64,000 bases of DNA from Clostridiaceae bacterium. GTDB taxonomy: Bacteria > Bacillota > Clostridia > Saccharofermentanales > DTU023. Shown here piece by piece: positions 29,353-39,753 of this stretch; the stretch's first letter is position 1, and the number at the start of each line of letters is the position of its first letter. The notes below the pieces were generated by a model, which saw only the letters and a program-made list of their open reading frames with translations, did no database searches and was not told the origin of the DNA. Position numbers and translations under genes: made by a program. The DNA lies in assembly GCA_012838795.1 (NCBI GenBank), contig DUOO01000063.1:1-64000 (forward strand). The letters are read 5' to 3'.

Positions 29353-31227
29353 ATGTTGACGAATACTTTATTAAAATATGCTGAAAAATTTGAATGGCAA
29401 GTAAATTCTGATGAAGATTTCACGTTTGGTGAACATAAAGGATATCTATACTCTTTGATGTCAGGACGAAATTTTACTGCAATTTTCACTCCGGTTGCAG
29501 GACTGGAGATAGAAGATACCGATAAATTGTTTGATTGGCTGGAAGATAATGAAAAAAAATATAATTTACTAAATTATGAAATTACGGATAATTTTCTTTG
29601 TGTTCGCTTAAAAGAAGGAATTTTTGCCAGATCAGTTAACTCAATTCGTGAAATCATAGAAGATCTGTCAAACTTATTTGAGCAAATTGATTTATTGAGT
29701 GAAGTTTGCGTTATTTGCGGAAAACCGGCAACCGAATTAAATAAGGGACTTTATTTGGATCTGTTTTGTTATATGCATGAAGAGTGTGAGTATCTGGAAG
29801 GTATTGATGTAGCGGGAGAATATGAACAGGCACTGGAAGCTGAATTGAATCGAGCGGAAGAAACTGAGCTGAATCAAACGGAAGAAGTGAAAACAGATCA
29901 AACTAAAATTAAAGAATTGTCTGCAAAAATGGAACCTTATAAAAAAGATTTCTTACAGGATTTGAAGGAAATTTTGGCAGTGCCCAGTGTTAAGGGACCT
30001 GCTACTGATACGGCCCCTTACGGTGAAGCAACTGCCGAAGCTTTGAACATCTTTTTAAAACAAGCTGATAGACTCGGCTTTCGAACTAAAAATATCGATA
30101 ATAAAGCCGGTTATGCCGAATTTGGTTCAGGTGAAAAAATGATCGGTGTCTTGGTTCATTTAGATGTTGTTCCTGCCGGAGAAGGTTGGCACCATTCTCC
30201 GTTTGAGGCACGTTTGATCGATGGCAAACTATATGCGCGCGGTGCAGCAGATGATAAAGGTCCTGCGATCGCTTCACTTTATGCGATGAAAGCTCTTTTA
30301 GATGACGGCTATGAACCTCCTTGCAGAATCAGATTAATTATCGGTTTGGACGAAGAAAGCGGATTCGATTGTATGAAGCATTACAAAAAGGTAGAGGAAA
30401 TTCCTGTTGCCGGTTTTGTGCCTGATGCTGCTTTTCCTGCGGTTTATGCAGAAAAAGGGATTTTAGGTATTACGTATCAAATGAATCGTCCAAAGCTTGA
30501 TCAGGAATTTCAGCTGATACGTATGCAAGGCGGTGAAGCAACCAATATGGTACCCCAAGTTTGCCGTTTCACTTTGCAAATAGATTCGGATAAAAAGATA
30601 GATATTGAAATAGAAGGAAAGGCTGCTCATGCCAGCAAACCGGAATTAGGTGATAATGCAATTATTAAAGCATTACATAATATTGTTTCGGAATACCCTG
30701 ATTGGCAGGATCCTCTCGCTGATTTGACCAAAGAATATTTCAATAATCATATATATGGCGATGATTTTGGTTTGGCGTGTTCCGATGATAGCGGAAAGTT
30801 AACCTTAAATGTCGGAAAAATTACAGTTGATGAATCAGAAGTTACTTTGGCTATTGATATCCGATATCCGGTAACTGTAGACGGCACGATAATTTTGGAA
30901 AAGCTGGATGCTAAATTAGAGGAATTCGGATTCGAGCGAAAATCACATACGAATTCGCCGCCGCTAAATTTAGGTAAAGAATCACAACTGGTATTGACTG
31001 CGATGAATGAATACAATCAAGCGATGGATTGTGAAGAACAGGCCGTGGCAATGGGTGGGGGAACGTATGCCAGAGCAATACCTAATGTTATAGCATTCGG
31101 TGCAGTATTTCCCGGCACACCGGATGTGATGCATCAAGTCGACGAACATGTAGAATTGGATCATTTATATGCCGCAAGCTATATTTACAAACAGACGTTA
31201 AAGGCTCTTGCCGAAAATGAAAGATAA
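29353..31227 (+). CDS. M20/Sapep (PepV-like) dipeptidase with additional Cys/His-containing N-terminal domain
   Basis: GVLVHLDVVPAGEGW, GAADDKGPA, GLDEESGFD; N-terminal CVICG...CYMHEEC; start taken at ATG 29353. Confidence 0.85.
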   Translation: MLTNTLLKYAEKFEWQVNSDEDFTFGEHKGYLYSLMSGRNFTAIFTPVAGLEIEDTDKLFDWLEDNEKKYNLLNYEITDNFLCVRLKEGIFARSVNSIREIIEDLSNLFEQIDLLSEVCVICGKPATELNKGLYLDLFCYMHEECEYLEGIDVAGEYEQALEAELNRAEETELNQTEEVKTDQTKIKELSAKMEPYKKDFLQDLKEILAVPSVKGPATDTAPYGEATAEALNIFLKQADRLGFRTKNIDNKAGYAEFGSGEKMIGVLVHLDVVPAGEGWHHSPFEARLIDGKLYARGAADDKGPAIASLYAMKALLDDGYEPPCRIRLIIGLDEESGFDCMKHYKKVEEIPVAGFVPDAAFPAVYAEKGILGITYQMNRPKLDQEFQLIRMQGGEATNMVPQVCRFTLQIDSDKKIDIEIEGKAAHASKPELGDNAIIKALHNIVSEYPDWQDPLADLTKEYFNNHIYGDDFGLACSDDSGKLTLNVGKITVDESEVTLAIDIRYPVTVDGTIILEKLDAKLEEFGFERKSHTNSPPLNLGKESQLVLTAMNEYNQAMDCEEQAVAMGGGTYARAIPNVIAFGAVFPGTPDVMHQVDEHVELDHLYAASYIYKQTLKALAENER

Positions 31228-31233
31228 TGGTAT

Positions 31234-31333
31234 TATTGCTGAGGCAATACACACGCAGGATTAAACCTGTTGCTGAATTCAGAATATTTAGTGAAGTGAT
31301 TCTGCGGAGGAAAAAACAGGAGGATATTTTTGT
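31234..31333 (+). promoter_or_regulatory. Possible rpsB 5' leader structure
   Basis: TATTGC-tgag-GCAATA hairpin and CAGG-attaaa-CCTG hairpin upstream of rpsB. Confidence 0.3.
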
Positions 31334-32158
31334 ATGGCTATTATTTCTATGAAACAGCTGCTGGAAGGCGGTGTTCATTTCGGACATCAAACTCGTCGCT
31401 GGAACCCGAAGATGGCAGAGTACATCTTTACTGAACGCAATGGTATTTATATCATTGATCTGCAACAAACAGTTACCAAAATCGAAGAAGCTTATATGTT
31501 TTTACGCGATACGGTTATGAGTGGCGGACATGTATTGTTTGTCGGCACAAAAACTCAAGCTCAAGAATCAATTAAAGAAGAAGCTGAACGCTGTGGAATG
31601 TATTATGTTAACAATCGTTGGCTGGGTGGTACTTTGACCAATTATGTGACAATTAAGAAAAGTATCAAAAGATTAAAAGAACTTGAAGAAATGCAATATA
31701 ACGGCATGTTTGATGTTTTACCGAAAAAAGAAGTTGCACAATTAAATCTTGAAAAAGAAAAGTTGGAAAAAAATCTTGGCGGTATTAAAGAAATGCCTGA
31801 TTTGCCGGACGCAATTTTTGTCGTTGATCCGAATAAAGAACATATTGCAGTTCATGAAGCACATCGTTTGGGAATTCCGATTGTTGCGATTGTTGATACA
31901 AACTGTGATCCGGATAATATTGAATATGTTATTCCCGGTAATGATGATGCGATTCGAGCCATTCGTTTAATTACTGCAACAATGGCAAATGCGGTAATAG
32001 AAGGCAATCAAGGTTTTTCAATGGCAGATGTTCCTCAAAATTTATTAGAAGAGCAACCTGAACAAACGGATCAAGCAGAAGAAGATGCAAGCGATGAAGA
32101 AGAATCCGATGATGCTTTTGAAATTTTTGAGGATGAATTTGAAGACGAATTTGTATAA
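31334..32158 (+). CDS. rpsB: 30S ribosomal protein S2
   Basis: [41 protein letters not shown]; acidic C-terminal tail. Confidence 0.97.
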   Translation: MAIISMKQLLEGGVHFGHQTRRWNPKMAEYIFTERNGIYIIDLQQTVTKIEEAYMFLRDTVMSGGHVLFVGTKTQAQESIKEEAERCGMYYVNNRWLGGTLTNYVTIKKSIKRLKELEEMQYNGMFDVLPKKEVAQLNLEKEKLEKNLGGIKEMPDLPDAIFVVDPNKEHIAVHEAHRLGIPIVAIVDTNCDPDNIEYVIPGNDDAIRAIRLITATMANAVIEGNQGFSMADVPQNLLEEQPEQTDQAEEDASDEEESDDAFEIFEDEFEDEFV

Positions 32159-32201
32159 TAAATTACTTTAGACAAATATTGAAAATAAAGGAGAAAATTT
32201 A

Positions 32202-32855
32202 ATGGCTAATATTACTGCAGCTATGGTTAAAGATTTACGTGAACTGACAGGTGCCGGCATGATGGATTGCAAGAAGGCGTTAGCAGCATCAAATGGCGAC
32301 CAACAAAAAGCTATTGCCTGGTTAAGAGAAAAAGGTATGGCAGGTGCAGATAAAAGAGCAGGCAAAATTGCTGCTGAAGGCATTGTAGATGCTTATATCC
32401 ACGGTGAAGGCAGAATAGGTGTATTAATCGAAGTGAATATCGAAACTGACTTTGCGGCAAAAAATGACGAATTCAAACAGTTGGTAAGAGACATTGCAAT
32501 GCAAGTAGCTTCAATGAATCCGCCATATTTAAGTCGTGAGGATGTTCCGGAAGATGTTTTGAACAGTGAACGTGAAATTGCCCGTAATCAAGCATTAAAT
32601 GAGGGTAAACCGGAAAAAATTGTTGACAGAATTGTTGAAGGTCGTTTAGAGAAATTCTATGAAAATAACTGTTTATTGGATCAAGCATTTATCAAAGATG
32701 ATAGTAAAACAGTTAATACTCTGGTCAAAGAATTGATTGCTAAGATCGGTGAAAATATTAAAGTACGTCGCTTTGCTCGTTTTGAACTGGGTGAGGGAAT
32801 TGAGAAAAAAGAAGAAGATTTCGCGGCTGAAGTTGCGAAACAGATGCAACAATAA
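32202..32855 (+). CDS. tsf: Elongation factor Ts
   Basis: [25 protein letters not shown]. Confidence 0.97.
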   Translation: MANITAAMVKDLRELTGAGMMDCKKALAASNGDQQKAIAWLREKGMAGADKRAGKIAAEGIVDAYIHGEGRIGVLIEVNIETDFAAKNDEFKQLVRDIAMQVASMNPPYLSREDVPEDVLNSEREIARNQALNEGKPEKIVDRIVEGRLEKFYENNCLLDQAFIKDDSKTVNTLVKELIAKIGENIKVRRFARFELGEGIEKKEEDFAAEVAKQMQQ

Positions 32856-32865
32856 TTTTTTTTAT

Positions 32866-32895
32866 AAGGTGTGCATGATTGCACACCTTTTTTTT
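32866..32895 (+). terminator. Intrinsic terminator after tsf
   Basis: AAGGTGTGCA-tgat-TGCACACCTTTTTTTT. Confidence 0.95.
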
Positions 32896-32931
32896 GAAAG
32901 CTTGACAGCAGGCTGATTTGAAGGGGAATAT

Positions 32932-33633
32932 ATGCGCTACAAAAGAGTAATGTTGAAATTGAGCGGAGAAGCTTTAGCCGGTGAAAATAAATATGGTATA
33001 GATGATAGTAAAGTTCAGACTTTGGCCAAAATGATTGCTGAAATTTATAAATTGGGCATTGAATTGGCCGTTGTAATCGGCGGCGGAAATTATTGGCGCG
33101 GTCGTACTAATCCTCATATGGATCGAGTCACGGCCGATCAGATCGGAATGTTGGCGACTACGATGAATGCGATGACGGTTGCCGATGCGGTAGGTAAGCT
33201 GAATGTCGAATGTCGAGTTCTCAATGCGATTAGTATGCCGACAATCAGTGAACCGTATATTCAGAAGAAAGCAGTGCGATATTTAGAAAATAAAATAGTT
33301 TTATTTTTTGCCGGCGGCACAGGCAGTCCGTTTTTCTCAACCGATTCAGGCGCTGCTTTAAGAGCGGCTGAAATCAATGCGGATGTTATGCTGAAAGCTA
33401 CTCAAGTTGATGGAGTATATGATAAGGATCCGAATGAGTTTCCCGATGCCCGGAGATATACCGAAATCAGTTTGCGAGATGTAATGTCACAGGGCTTGGC
33501 GGTTGTTGATGCAACGGCAGCGGCACTTTGTAATGACAATAATATCCCTTTAATAGTATTCAGTATCAAAGATCCGAATAATGTGATTCGCATTCTGAAA
33601 GGCGAAAATTTAGGCACTCTTGTTCTCCCATAA
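32932..33633 (+). CDS. pyrH: UMP kinase
   Basis: VMLKLSGEALAGENKYGID...VVIGGGNYWRG. Confidence 0.96.
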   Translation: MRYKRVMLKLSGEALAGENKYGIDDSKVQTLAKMIAEIYKLGIELAVVIGGGNYWRGRTNPHMDRVTADQIGMLATTMNAMTVADAVGKLNVECRVLNAISMPTISEPYIQKKAVRYLENKIVLFFAGGTGSPFFSTDSGAALRAAEINADVMLKATQVDGVYDKDPNEFPDARRYTEISLRDVMSQGLAVVDATAAALCNDNNIPLIVFSIKDPNNVIRILKGENLGTLVLP

Positions 33634-33639
33634 TTAAAG

Positions 33640-33669
33640 TTGAATCCTAAAGGTCAATTTATGTATAAT
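33640..33669 (+). promoter_or_regulatory. Probable sigma-A promoter upstream of frr
   Basis: TTGAAT-N18-TATAAT. Confidence 0.5.
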
Positions 33670-33703
33670 GGTTCTATAGGCAAGATGAAACGGAGGCTTT
33701 CTT

Positions 33704-34276
33704 ATGACAGATATTATGGTAAATAAAGCATCTTTAACACCTTATGAAGACAAGATGAAAATTGCAATCAAAGTTTTGGAAGAAGATTTTAATACAATTC
33801 GGGCAGGGAGAGCCAATCCGCGTATTTTGGATAAAATTACGGTTAATTACTACGGTGTAGATTCGCCAATTAATCAAGTAGCCAATATCCAAGTTCCTGA
33901 AGCAAGAATGATTACAATTCAACCTTGGGAATCCAATATGATTAAAGAAATAGAACGGGCGTTGCACATGTCTGATTTGGGTATTAATCCTCAAAGTGAT
34001 GGTAAACTGATTCGTTTGGTATTTCCTCAATTGACTGAAGAACGCCGTAAAGAATTGGTGCGTGAAGTCAGTCAAATGGGTGAAAATACAAAAGTGTCAA
34101 TTCGTAACGTCAGACGTGAAGGCATTGATACTTACCGCGGATATCAAAAACAAAGCAAAATCAGTGAAGATGAACTTTATAATTTTGAACAGGATATGCA
34201 AGTATTAACCAATAAATATACGGATGAAGTTGATAAAGCTGTTGCGAGAAAAGAAAAAGAATTGATGGAAATATAA
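33704..34276 (+). CDS. frr: Ribosome recycling factor
   Basis: TIRAGRANPRILDKITVNYYGVDSPINQVANIQVPEARM. Confidence 0.96.
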   Translation: MTDIMVNKASLTPYEDKMKIAIKVLEEDFNTIRAGRANPRILDKITVNYYGVDSPINQVANIQVPEARMITIQPWESNMIKEIERALHMSDLGINPQSDGKLIRLVFPQLTEERRKELVREVSQMGENTKVSIRNVRREGIDTYRGYQKQSKISEDELYNFEQDMQVLTNKYTDEVDKAVARKEKELMEI

Positions 34277-34300
34277 TTCTTGCGGCGATTTATTTTATTC

Positions 34301-34327
34301 AGCCGGCTCAGCCGGCTTATTTTTTTA
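34301..34327 (+). terminator. Intrinsic terminator between frr and uppS
   Basis: AGCCGGC-tca-GCCGGCTTATTTTTTT. Confidence 0.85.
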
Positions 34328-34339
34328 ATTACAATTTTT

Positions 34340-35074
34340 ATGGGAAATCCGAAAGAATACAAAATTCAAAATTTAAAAATTCCTGATCATGTAGCAATTA
34401 TTATGGATGGGAACGGCAGATGGGCGAAAAAAAGATTAATGCCTCGAAAATTCGGCCACCGTGCCGGTGCGGAAAAGTTGCGTCAAGTTGTGCGCTGGTG
34501 TGCCGATTATAAGATTAAATATCTGACTGTATATGCTTTTTCTACAGAGAATTGGCAACGTTCAAAAGATGAAGTTAATGCTTTGATGAATTTGATCATT
34601 GAATTTTTTGGTAAATATGAAGATGAGTTGAGAGCGGAAGGTGTTCGTTTGAATTTTATCGGAGAATTGTCTGACTTACCCCAAAAAACCTTGGAAGTTG
34701 TGCAGAAAGCCGAACGTGATTCGCAAGAACGTAATCGAATTATATTAACTATTGCTTTAAGCTACGGTTCGCGTCAAGAAATAATTCGTGCCTGCAAATT
34801 ATATGGCGATGCTTTGCAATCCGGTACGATGACTCCTGATCAACTGACAATTGATAATTTTTCTGATTTTTTCTATGCAGCTGATTTACCTGATCTTGAT
34901 TTATTAATCAGGCCGGGTGGAGAGCAAAGAATTTCTAATTTTCTTTTATGGCAATTATCATATGCTGAAATGTATTTTATCGATAAATTGTGGCCGGATT
35001 TTTCTGAAGATGATTTATATCAAGCGCTTGAAGAATATTCCGGACGCGATCGAAGATTCGGAGATGCAAGATGA
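34340..35074 (+). CDS. uppS: Isoprenyl transferase (undecaprenyl diphosphate synthase)
   Basis: HVAIIMDGNGRWAKKR...TVYAFSTENWQRS; start taken at ATG 34340. Confidence 0.94.
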   Translation: MGNPKEYKIQNLKIPDHVAIIMDGNGRWAKKRLMPRKFGHRAGAEKLRQVVRWCADYKIKYLTVYAFSTENWQRSKDEVNALMNLIIEFFGKYEDELRAEGVRLNFIGELSDLPQKTLEVVQKAERDSQERNRIILTIALSYGSRQEIIRACKLYGDALQSGTMTPDQLTIDNFSDFFYAADLPDLDLLIRPGGEQRISNFLLWQLSYAEMYFIDKLWPDFSEDDLYQALEEYSGRDRRFGDAR

Positions 35075-36003
35075 AAACTCGTGTGATTACTGCCCTTATT
35101 TTCGGATTTATAATGGGTATATTCATTATTCCCGGCTTTTGGTCGGTACATTTTACTGTACCGCTATTAGTTGTGATCGGCGTTTTGGCATCCGGAGAAT
35201 TCAGCACTGTTTTAAGGAAGATTAATCTTAAGTTTAATCGGATTAACTTGATGTCATATAACTTGGCGTTTGTACCGGGATATTTTTATCTTTTACTGAG
35301 CGGTAATGAAGTCTATTCACCTCAAGATATCAGAGTCAAAGCAATAGAGCTCGGTCCGAAAATATTAGCTGATATTGATAAGGCCTTATTAATTAAATTA
35401 TTAATGATTTATACGATTGTGATTATGATTCTAAGCCTGTTCAGTTTATTCCATCCTATACTCAAAAACGGCCCAAGTGGCTTGCGCCAAGGAGTATTAA
35501 ATATTGCAGCAGGTTTATATGTATCGTTACCCTTATTTGCCGGCTTTTTATTACTTTACATTTTACCTGCAGGTTGGTATTTATTTGTTCTGGCAATTAC
35601 GACACCGTGGGTATGTGATTCTGCAGCTTTATATTGCGGGATGTTCTGGGGAAAGAAAAAGCTTGCTCCTCTGATCAGCCCGAATAAAACTTTTGCAGGT
35701 TTTTATGGCGGTATTATCGGTACAGTTATAATGTATATTCTGTTACTAGTGTTTATAATACCAAGTTTATTCAAGATTGAAATTAATTTAGCTACATTAA
35801 TCTTTGTGACAGTATTTGCTGTTGTCATCGCAATTTTGACTCAAATCGGCGATCTTCTTGCTTCCGCAATTAAAAGACATTGTGAAATTAAAGATTTTTC
35901 GAATTTAATGCCTGGACATGGTGGCATTATGGATCGTTTTGACAGTACATATTTTACATTTATCAGCATTTTGACAATTGCTTTAATGGTATGTTTTTTC
36001 TAG
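35071..36003 (+). CDS. cdsA: Phosphatidate cytidylyltransferase
   Basis: Polytopic; LISPNKTFAGFYGGIIGT...KDFSNLMPGHGGIMDRFDS. Confidence 0.93.
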   Translation: MKTRVITALIFGFIMGIFIIPGFWSVHFTVPLLVVIGVLASGEFSTVLRKINLKFNRINLMSYNLAFVPGYFYLLLSGNEVYSPQDIRVKAIELGPKILADIDKALLIKLLMIYTIVIMILSLFSLFHPILKNGPSGLRQGVLNIAAGLYVSLPLFAGFLLLYILPAGWYLFVLAITTPWVCDSAALYCGMFWGKKKLAPLISPNKTFAGFYGGIIGTVIMYILLLVFIIPSLFKIEINLATLIFVTVFAVVIAILTQIGDLLASAIKRHCEIKDFSNLMPGHGGIMDRFDSTYFTFISILTIALMVCFF

Positions 36004-36012
36004 TATTTACAC

Positions 36013-37203
36013 ATGGAAAATTATCAAAAACAAAAAATAATTATTTTAGGTTCAACCGGTTCAATTGGTCAGCAGTCACTTAATGTTTGCCGCCGGTTGG
36101 ATTTCGAAGTTGTCGGACTGTCTTGTTCAGCCAATATTGATCTTTTATTGGAGCAGATTAAAGAGTTTAAACCACGGAAAGTAGCTGTTGCGAATTATTA
36201 TTCTGCTGTTGAATTGGCAGAACGTATCAAAAGTATACCGCAAATAAATACAGAGATTCTTTATGGTGAACAGGGTAATGTTGAATTAGCAAAGAGTGCA
36301 TGTGATAAAATTGTTGTTGCGATAATCGGCTTTGCTGCATTAAAACCGTTACTTGCTGCAATTGAAGCTAAGCATACGATTGCTTTAGCAAATAAAGAAA
36401 CCATCGTTTCTACCGGAAAATTTGTTTTGGAACGGGCTGAAAAATATGGCGCGAAAATTTATCCGGTGGATAGTGAGGCATCGGCAATTTGGCAGTGTCT
36501 TACCGGTAAAAAACATGAAAATGAAGAAGTTAAACAAGTTTGGTTAACTGCTTCCGGTGGTCCGTTTCATACATATGGCAAAGAACAATTTAATTCAATA
36601 ACGGTTGAAGATGCTTTAAATCATCCTGTATGGTCGATGGGAAAAAAGATTACAATAGATTCTGCATCGATGATGAATAAAGGTTTAGAGCTGATTGAAA
36701 TTTGCCGGTTGTTTAATTTAACCGGAAATCAAATAAAAGTCATAATTCATCCACAAAGTATTGTTCATTCAATGGTAGAATACGTAGATGGGTCAGTAAT
36801 AGCTCAACTGAGCATGCCCAATATGGAATTACCGATTCAATATGCCTTGACTTATGACAAGAGAATAGCAATGCCGGATAAGCCGAAATTAAATTTTACG
36901 GAGCTTGGTCAACTTACATTTGAAGCACCGGATATGGAGCGTTTTCCCGCGTTGCGTTTGGCATATGAAGCCCAAGCTGAAGACGGGGCAATGCCGGCGG
37001 TGTTGAATGCTGCTAATGAAATTGCCGTCCAAGCTTTTTTGCAAAGAAAAATTTCATTTGTTGATATTTCGGAAACCGTAGAATTAACAATGAAAAAATT
37101 TCGTCATCATCATTTATATCGCAGTGTGATTCTGAATGATATTTTGGCAGCGGACCAATGGGCAAGAGAATATACTGACCATATTATTGCTCGAGCAGGA
37201 TAA
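36013..37203 (+). CDS. dxr: 1-deoxy-D-xylulose 5-phosphate reductoisomerase
   Basis: ILGSTGSIGQQSLNVCR...LANKETIVSTGKFV...PVDSEASAIWQCL. Confidence 0.96.
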   Translation: MENYQKQKIIILGSTGSIGQQSLNVCRRLDFEVVGLSCSANIDLLLEQIKEFKPRKVAVANYYSAVELAERIKSIPQINTEILYGEQGNVELAKSACDKIVVAIIGFAALKPLLAAIEAKHTIALANKETIVSTGKFVLERAEKYGAKIYPVDSEASAIWQCLTGKKHENEEVKQVWLTASGGPFHTYGKEQFNSITVEDALNHPVWSMGKKITIDSASMMNKGLELIEICRLFNLTGNQIKVIIHPQSIVHSMVEYVDGSVIAQLSMPNMELPIQYALTYDKRIAMPDKPKLNFTELGQLTFEAPDMERFPALRLAYEAQAEDGAMPAVLNAANEIAVQAFLQRKISFVDISETVELTMKKFRHHHLYRSVILNDILAADQWAREYTDHIIARAG

Positions 37204-37219
37204 CAGAAAAGGTAACTAA

Positions 37220-38530
37220 ATGACAATAGTAGGAATATTAGTAGGTTTATTAATCATCGGAATGATGATGTTGGTACATGAAGCCGGACATTTTTTTGCA
37301 GGAAAAGCATTGAAATTCAAAATAATTGAATTTTCGATATTTATGGGACCAAGACTTTTTACCACAGAAAAAAACGGAATTAAATATAGCTTCAAATTAT
37401 TACCGATCGGAGCATCAGTTCAATTTGCCGGTGAGTATCAGGATGATGAAATGATCGATTCCGGCTCAATTGACTCTGATGATCCCGGTTTGTTTTTTAA
37501 CAGACCGCGTTGGATGAGAGCAATAGTTGTTGTGATGGGGCCTGCGGCTAACTTTTTGACTGCATTTTTGGCTTCGGTAATTATGTTCTCTGCTTTTGGC
37601 GTGATGGTACCTGTGGCAGATCAACCACCTGAGAATTCGCTTGCGGCCGAACATGGTTTGACTGCAGGGGATAAAATCATTAGGATTAACGGTCAGCGGA
37701 TTCGTACGGGTGCAGACTATTCTGTTGCAAGATCGTTGATTAATCCGCAAGAAACAATTTTTTTAGAAATCGAAAAATCAGACGGTAAACAAGAAATTCT
37801 CGAATTAAAACCCAAGACTCAAGCTAATTATCGATTAGGCATTGTTCAAGGTATCAGCGGTGAAAATGAAAATGTCGTTTTACACGTTGAACCTGATTCA
37901 AATCAAGGTAATCCGGTACTTGAGGTCGGCGATAAGCTTTTATCGGTTAATGGTATACCTTTTTCTGACAGTGCGGCGACTGATCTGATTTTTCAATCTA
38001 AAGGTGAAACAATGCATCTTGTTTTGCTGCGTGACGGAAAAGAAATGACTGTTGATATGAAAACTACGTTATATCAAGATCCGGTTGATGCAGGGATATA
38101 TTTTACAGAATCTCGAGCTTTCGGTGATATTCTATATCAGGCAATTCAATATCCGTGGTCGATTGTCAAATCGACAATCAGAGGCATTATAATGATAATT
38201 GACGGTTCGATGAAATTTTCAGAAGGCGTAACCGGACCTGTGGGAATAGTAAAAATGTTCGGTGATGTTGTACAGGAAAGTCCCAATGTCAGTCTGATGA
38301 TTCAACAATTATTATTTTATTTTATTTTGATCTCCGTTGCGATCGGTTTTACCAATTTATTACCGATTCCGCCATTAGATGGACATCACTTATTGATTTT
38401 GGCAATTGAAGGTATTAGAGGCAAAGATTTGCCGGAAAAATTTAAACATGTGGTTACTGCAATCGGTATGGTATTAATTCTGATTTTGGCAGGTTTGGTG
38501 ATTTACTTTGATTTGCGGAAAATCTTTTGA
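37220..38530 (+). CDS. rseP: RIP metalloprotease RseP
   Basis: MLVHEAGHFFAGKAL; PDZ; LLPIPPLDGHHLL. Confidence 0.94.
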   Translation: MTIVGILVGLLIIGMMMLVHEAGHFFAGKALKFKIIEFSIFMGPRLFTTEKNGIKYSFKLLPIGASVQFAGEYQDDEMIDSGSIDSDDPGLFFNRPRWMRAIVVVMGPAANFLTAFLASVIMFSAFGVMVPVADQPPENSLAAEHGLTAGDKIIRINGQRIRTGADYSVARSLINPQETIFLEIEKSDGKQEILELKPKTQANYRLGIVQGISGENENVVLHVEPDSNQGNPVLEVGDKLLSVNGIPFSDSAATDLIFQSKGETMHLVLLRDGKEMTVDMKTTLYQDPVDAGIYFTESRAFGDILYQAIQYPWSIVKSTIRGIIMIIDGSMKFSEGVTGPVGIVKMFGDVVQESPNVSLMIQQLLFYFILISVAIGFTNLLPIPPLDGHHLLILAIEGIRGKDLPEKFKHVVTAIGMVLILILAGLVIYFDLRKIF

Positions 38531-38604
38531 TTACGAAGATTATTCCGGATTAATTATTCTTTTTTACTATAAGTATTGTTATAGGATATATAGAGTAATA
38601 TTAT

Positions 38605-39711
38605 ATGGTGATTAATTATTGTATGGAATATTTCAGAAGAAACACAAAAAAATTATGGGTTAAAGATGTTGCTGTCGGAGGTAATGCTCCTATTGTTGTC
38701 CAGTCGATGAATAATACTGATACCAGAGATATTGAAGCAACCCTGGCGCAAATAGAAGATTTAGCGGCAGCCGGTTGTGAGGTAACACGGGTTGCAGTAC
38801 CGGATCAGGCTGCTGCCGATGCACTTAAAGCTATAGTTGAACGCTCACCTTTACCGGTTATTGCAGATATTCATTTTCAAGCCGAATTGGCTTTACAAGC
38901 TTTGACAAGTGGTGTTGCCGGTTTAAGAATTAATCCGGGGAATATCGGATCTGAACAAAGAGTTAAAGAAATTGCCATTAAAGCATTGGAAAAGGGAATT
39001 CCGATCCGTATAGGTGTGAATTCAGGATCTTTAGATCCTGAAATAAGAGATAGAATGGGCGGAGTGAATGCTGATTCGATGGTTGCCTCGGTTTTGAAAT
39101 TTTGTAAAATGTTAGAACAATATGATTTCTATGATATTTGTGTTTCAATTAAAGCTTCTGATCCGAAATTGACAATTGACAGTTACCGAAAATTGTCCCG
39201 AGAAATAGATTACCCGTTACATTTAGGTGTTACTGAAGCCGGTACACCGAGAGAGGGTATTGTACGATCGGCAGTCGGGATCGGTACTCTGTTAGCTGAA
39301 GGAATCGGTGATACTATAAGAGTTTCTCTGACGGCGGATCCTGTTCTGGAAGTAGAAACTGCTTATTCGATTCTCAAGTCTTTAGGTTTAAGATCAAAAG
39401 GTGCTTTGCTGATTTCATGTCCTACTTGCGGCAGAACTGAAGTTGATCTGCAAGGCTTGGCGGAGCAAGTTGAAATTCTGTTGGCCGATGTCAGGGAACC
39501 GATCAAAGTAGCTGTGATGGGGTGTCCGGTAAACGGACCGGGTGAAGCAAGGGAAGCCGATTGTGGAATTGCCGGTGGCAGAAATACCTTTTCAATTTTC
39601 AGAAATGGAAAAGTTGTAGAAAAAGTTAGTCAGGAAAATGCTTTAAGTGTTTTGATTCGTGAAATTGAAATCGCGCGAAATAAATATATACAGGCACATC
39701 AAGAAAATTAG
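38605..39711 (+). CDS. ispG: (E)-4-hydroxy-3-methylbut-2-enyl-diphosphate synthase
   Basis: VQSMNNTDTRD...SCPTCGRTEVDL...VMGCPVNGPGEAREADCGIAGG. Confidence 0.96.
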   Translation: MVINYCMEYFRRNTKKLWVKDVAVGGNAPIVVQSMNNTDTRDIEATLAQIEDLAAAGCEVTRVAVPDQAAADALKAIVERSPLPVIADIHFQAELALQALTSGVAGLRINPGNIGSEQRVKEIAIKALEKGIPIRIGVNSGSLDPEIRDRMGGVNADSMVASVLKFCKMLEQYDFYDICVSIKASDPKLTIDSYRKLSREIDYPLHLGVTEAGTPREGIVRSAVGIGTLLAEGIGDTIRVSLTADPVLEVETAYSILKSLGLRSKGALLISCPTCGRTEVDLQGLAEQVEILLADVREPIKVAVMGCPVNGPGEAREADCGIAGGRNTFSIFRNGKVVEKVSQENALSVLIREIEIARNKYIQAHQEN

Positions 39712-39753
39712 TAGATATCCGATATTCAGTCGGTTATATTTGGAGATTATTGT

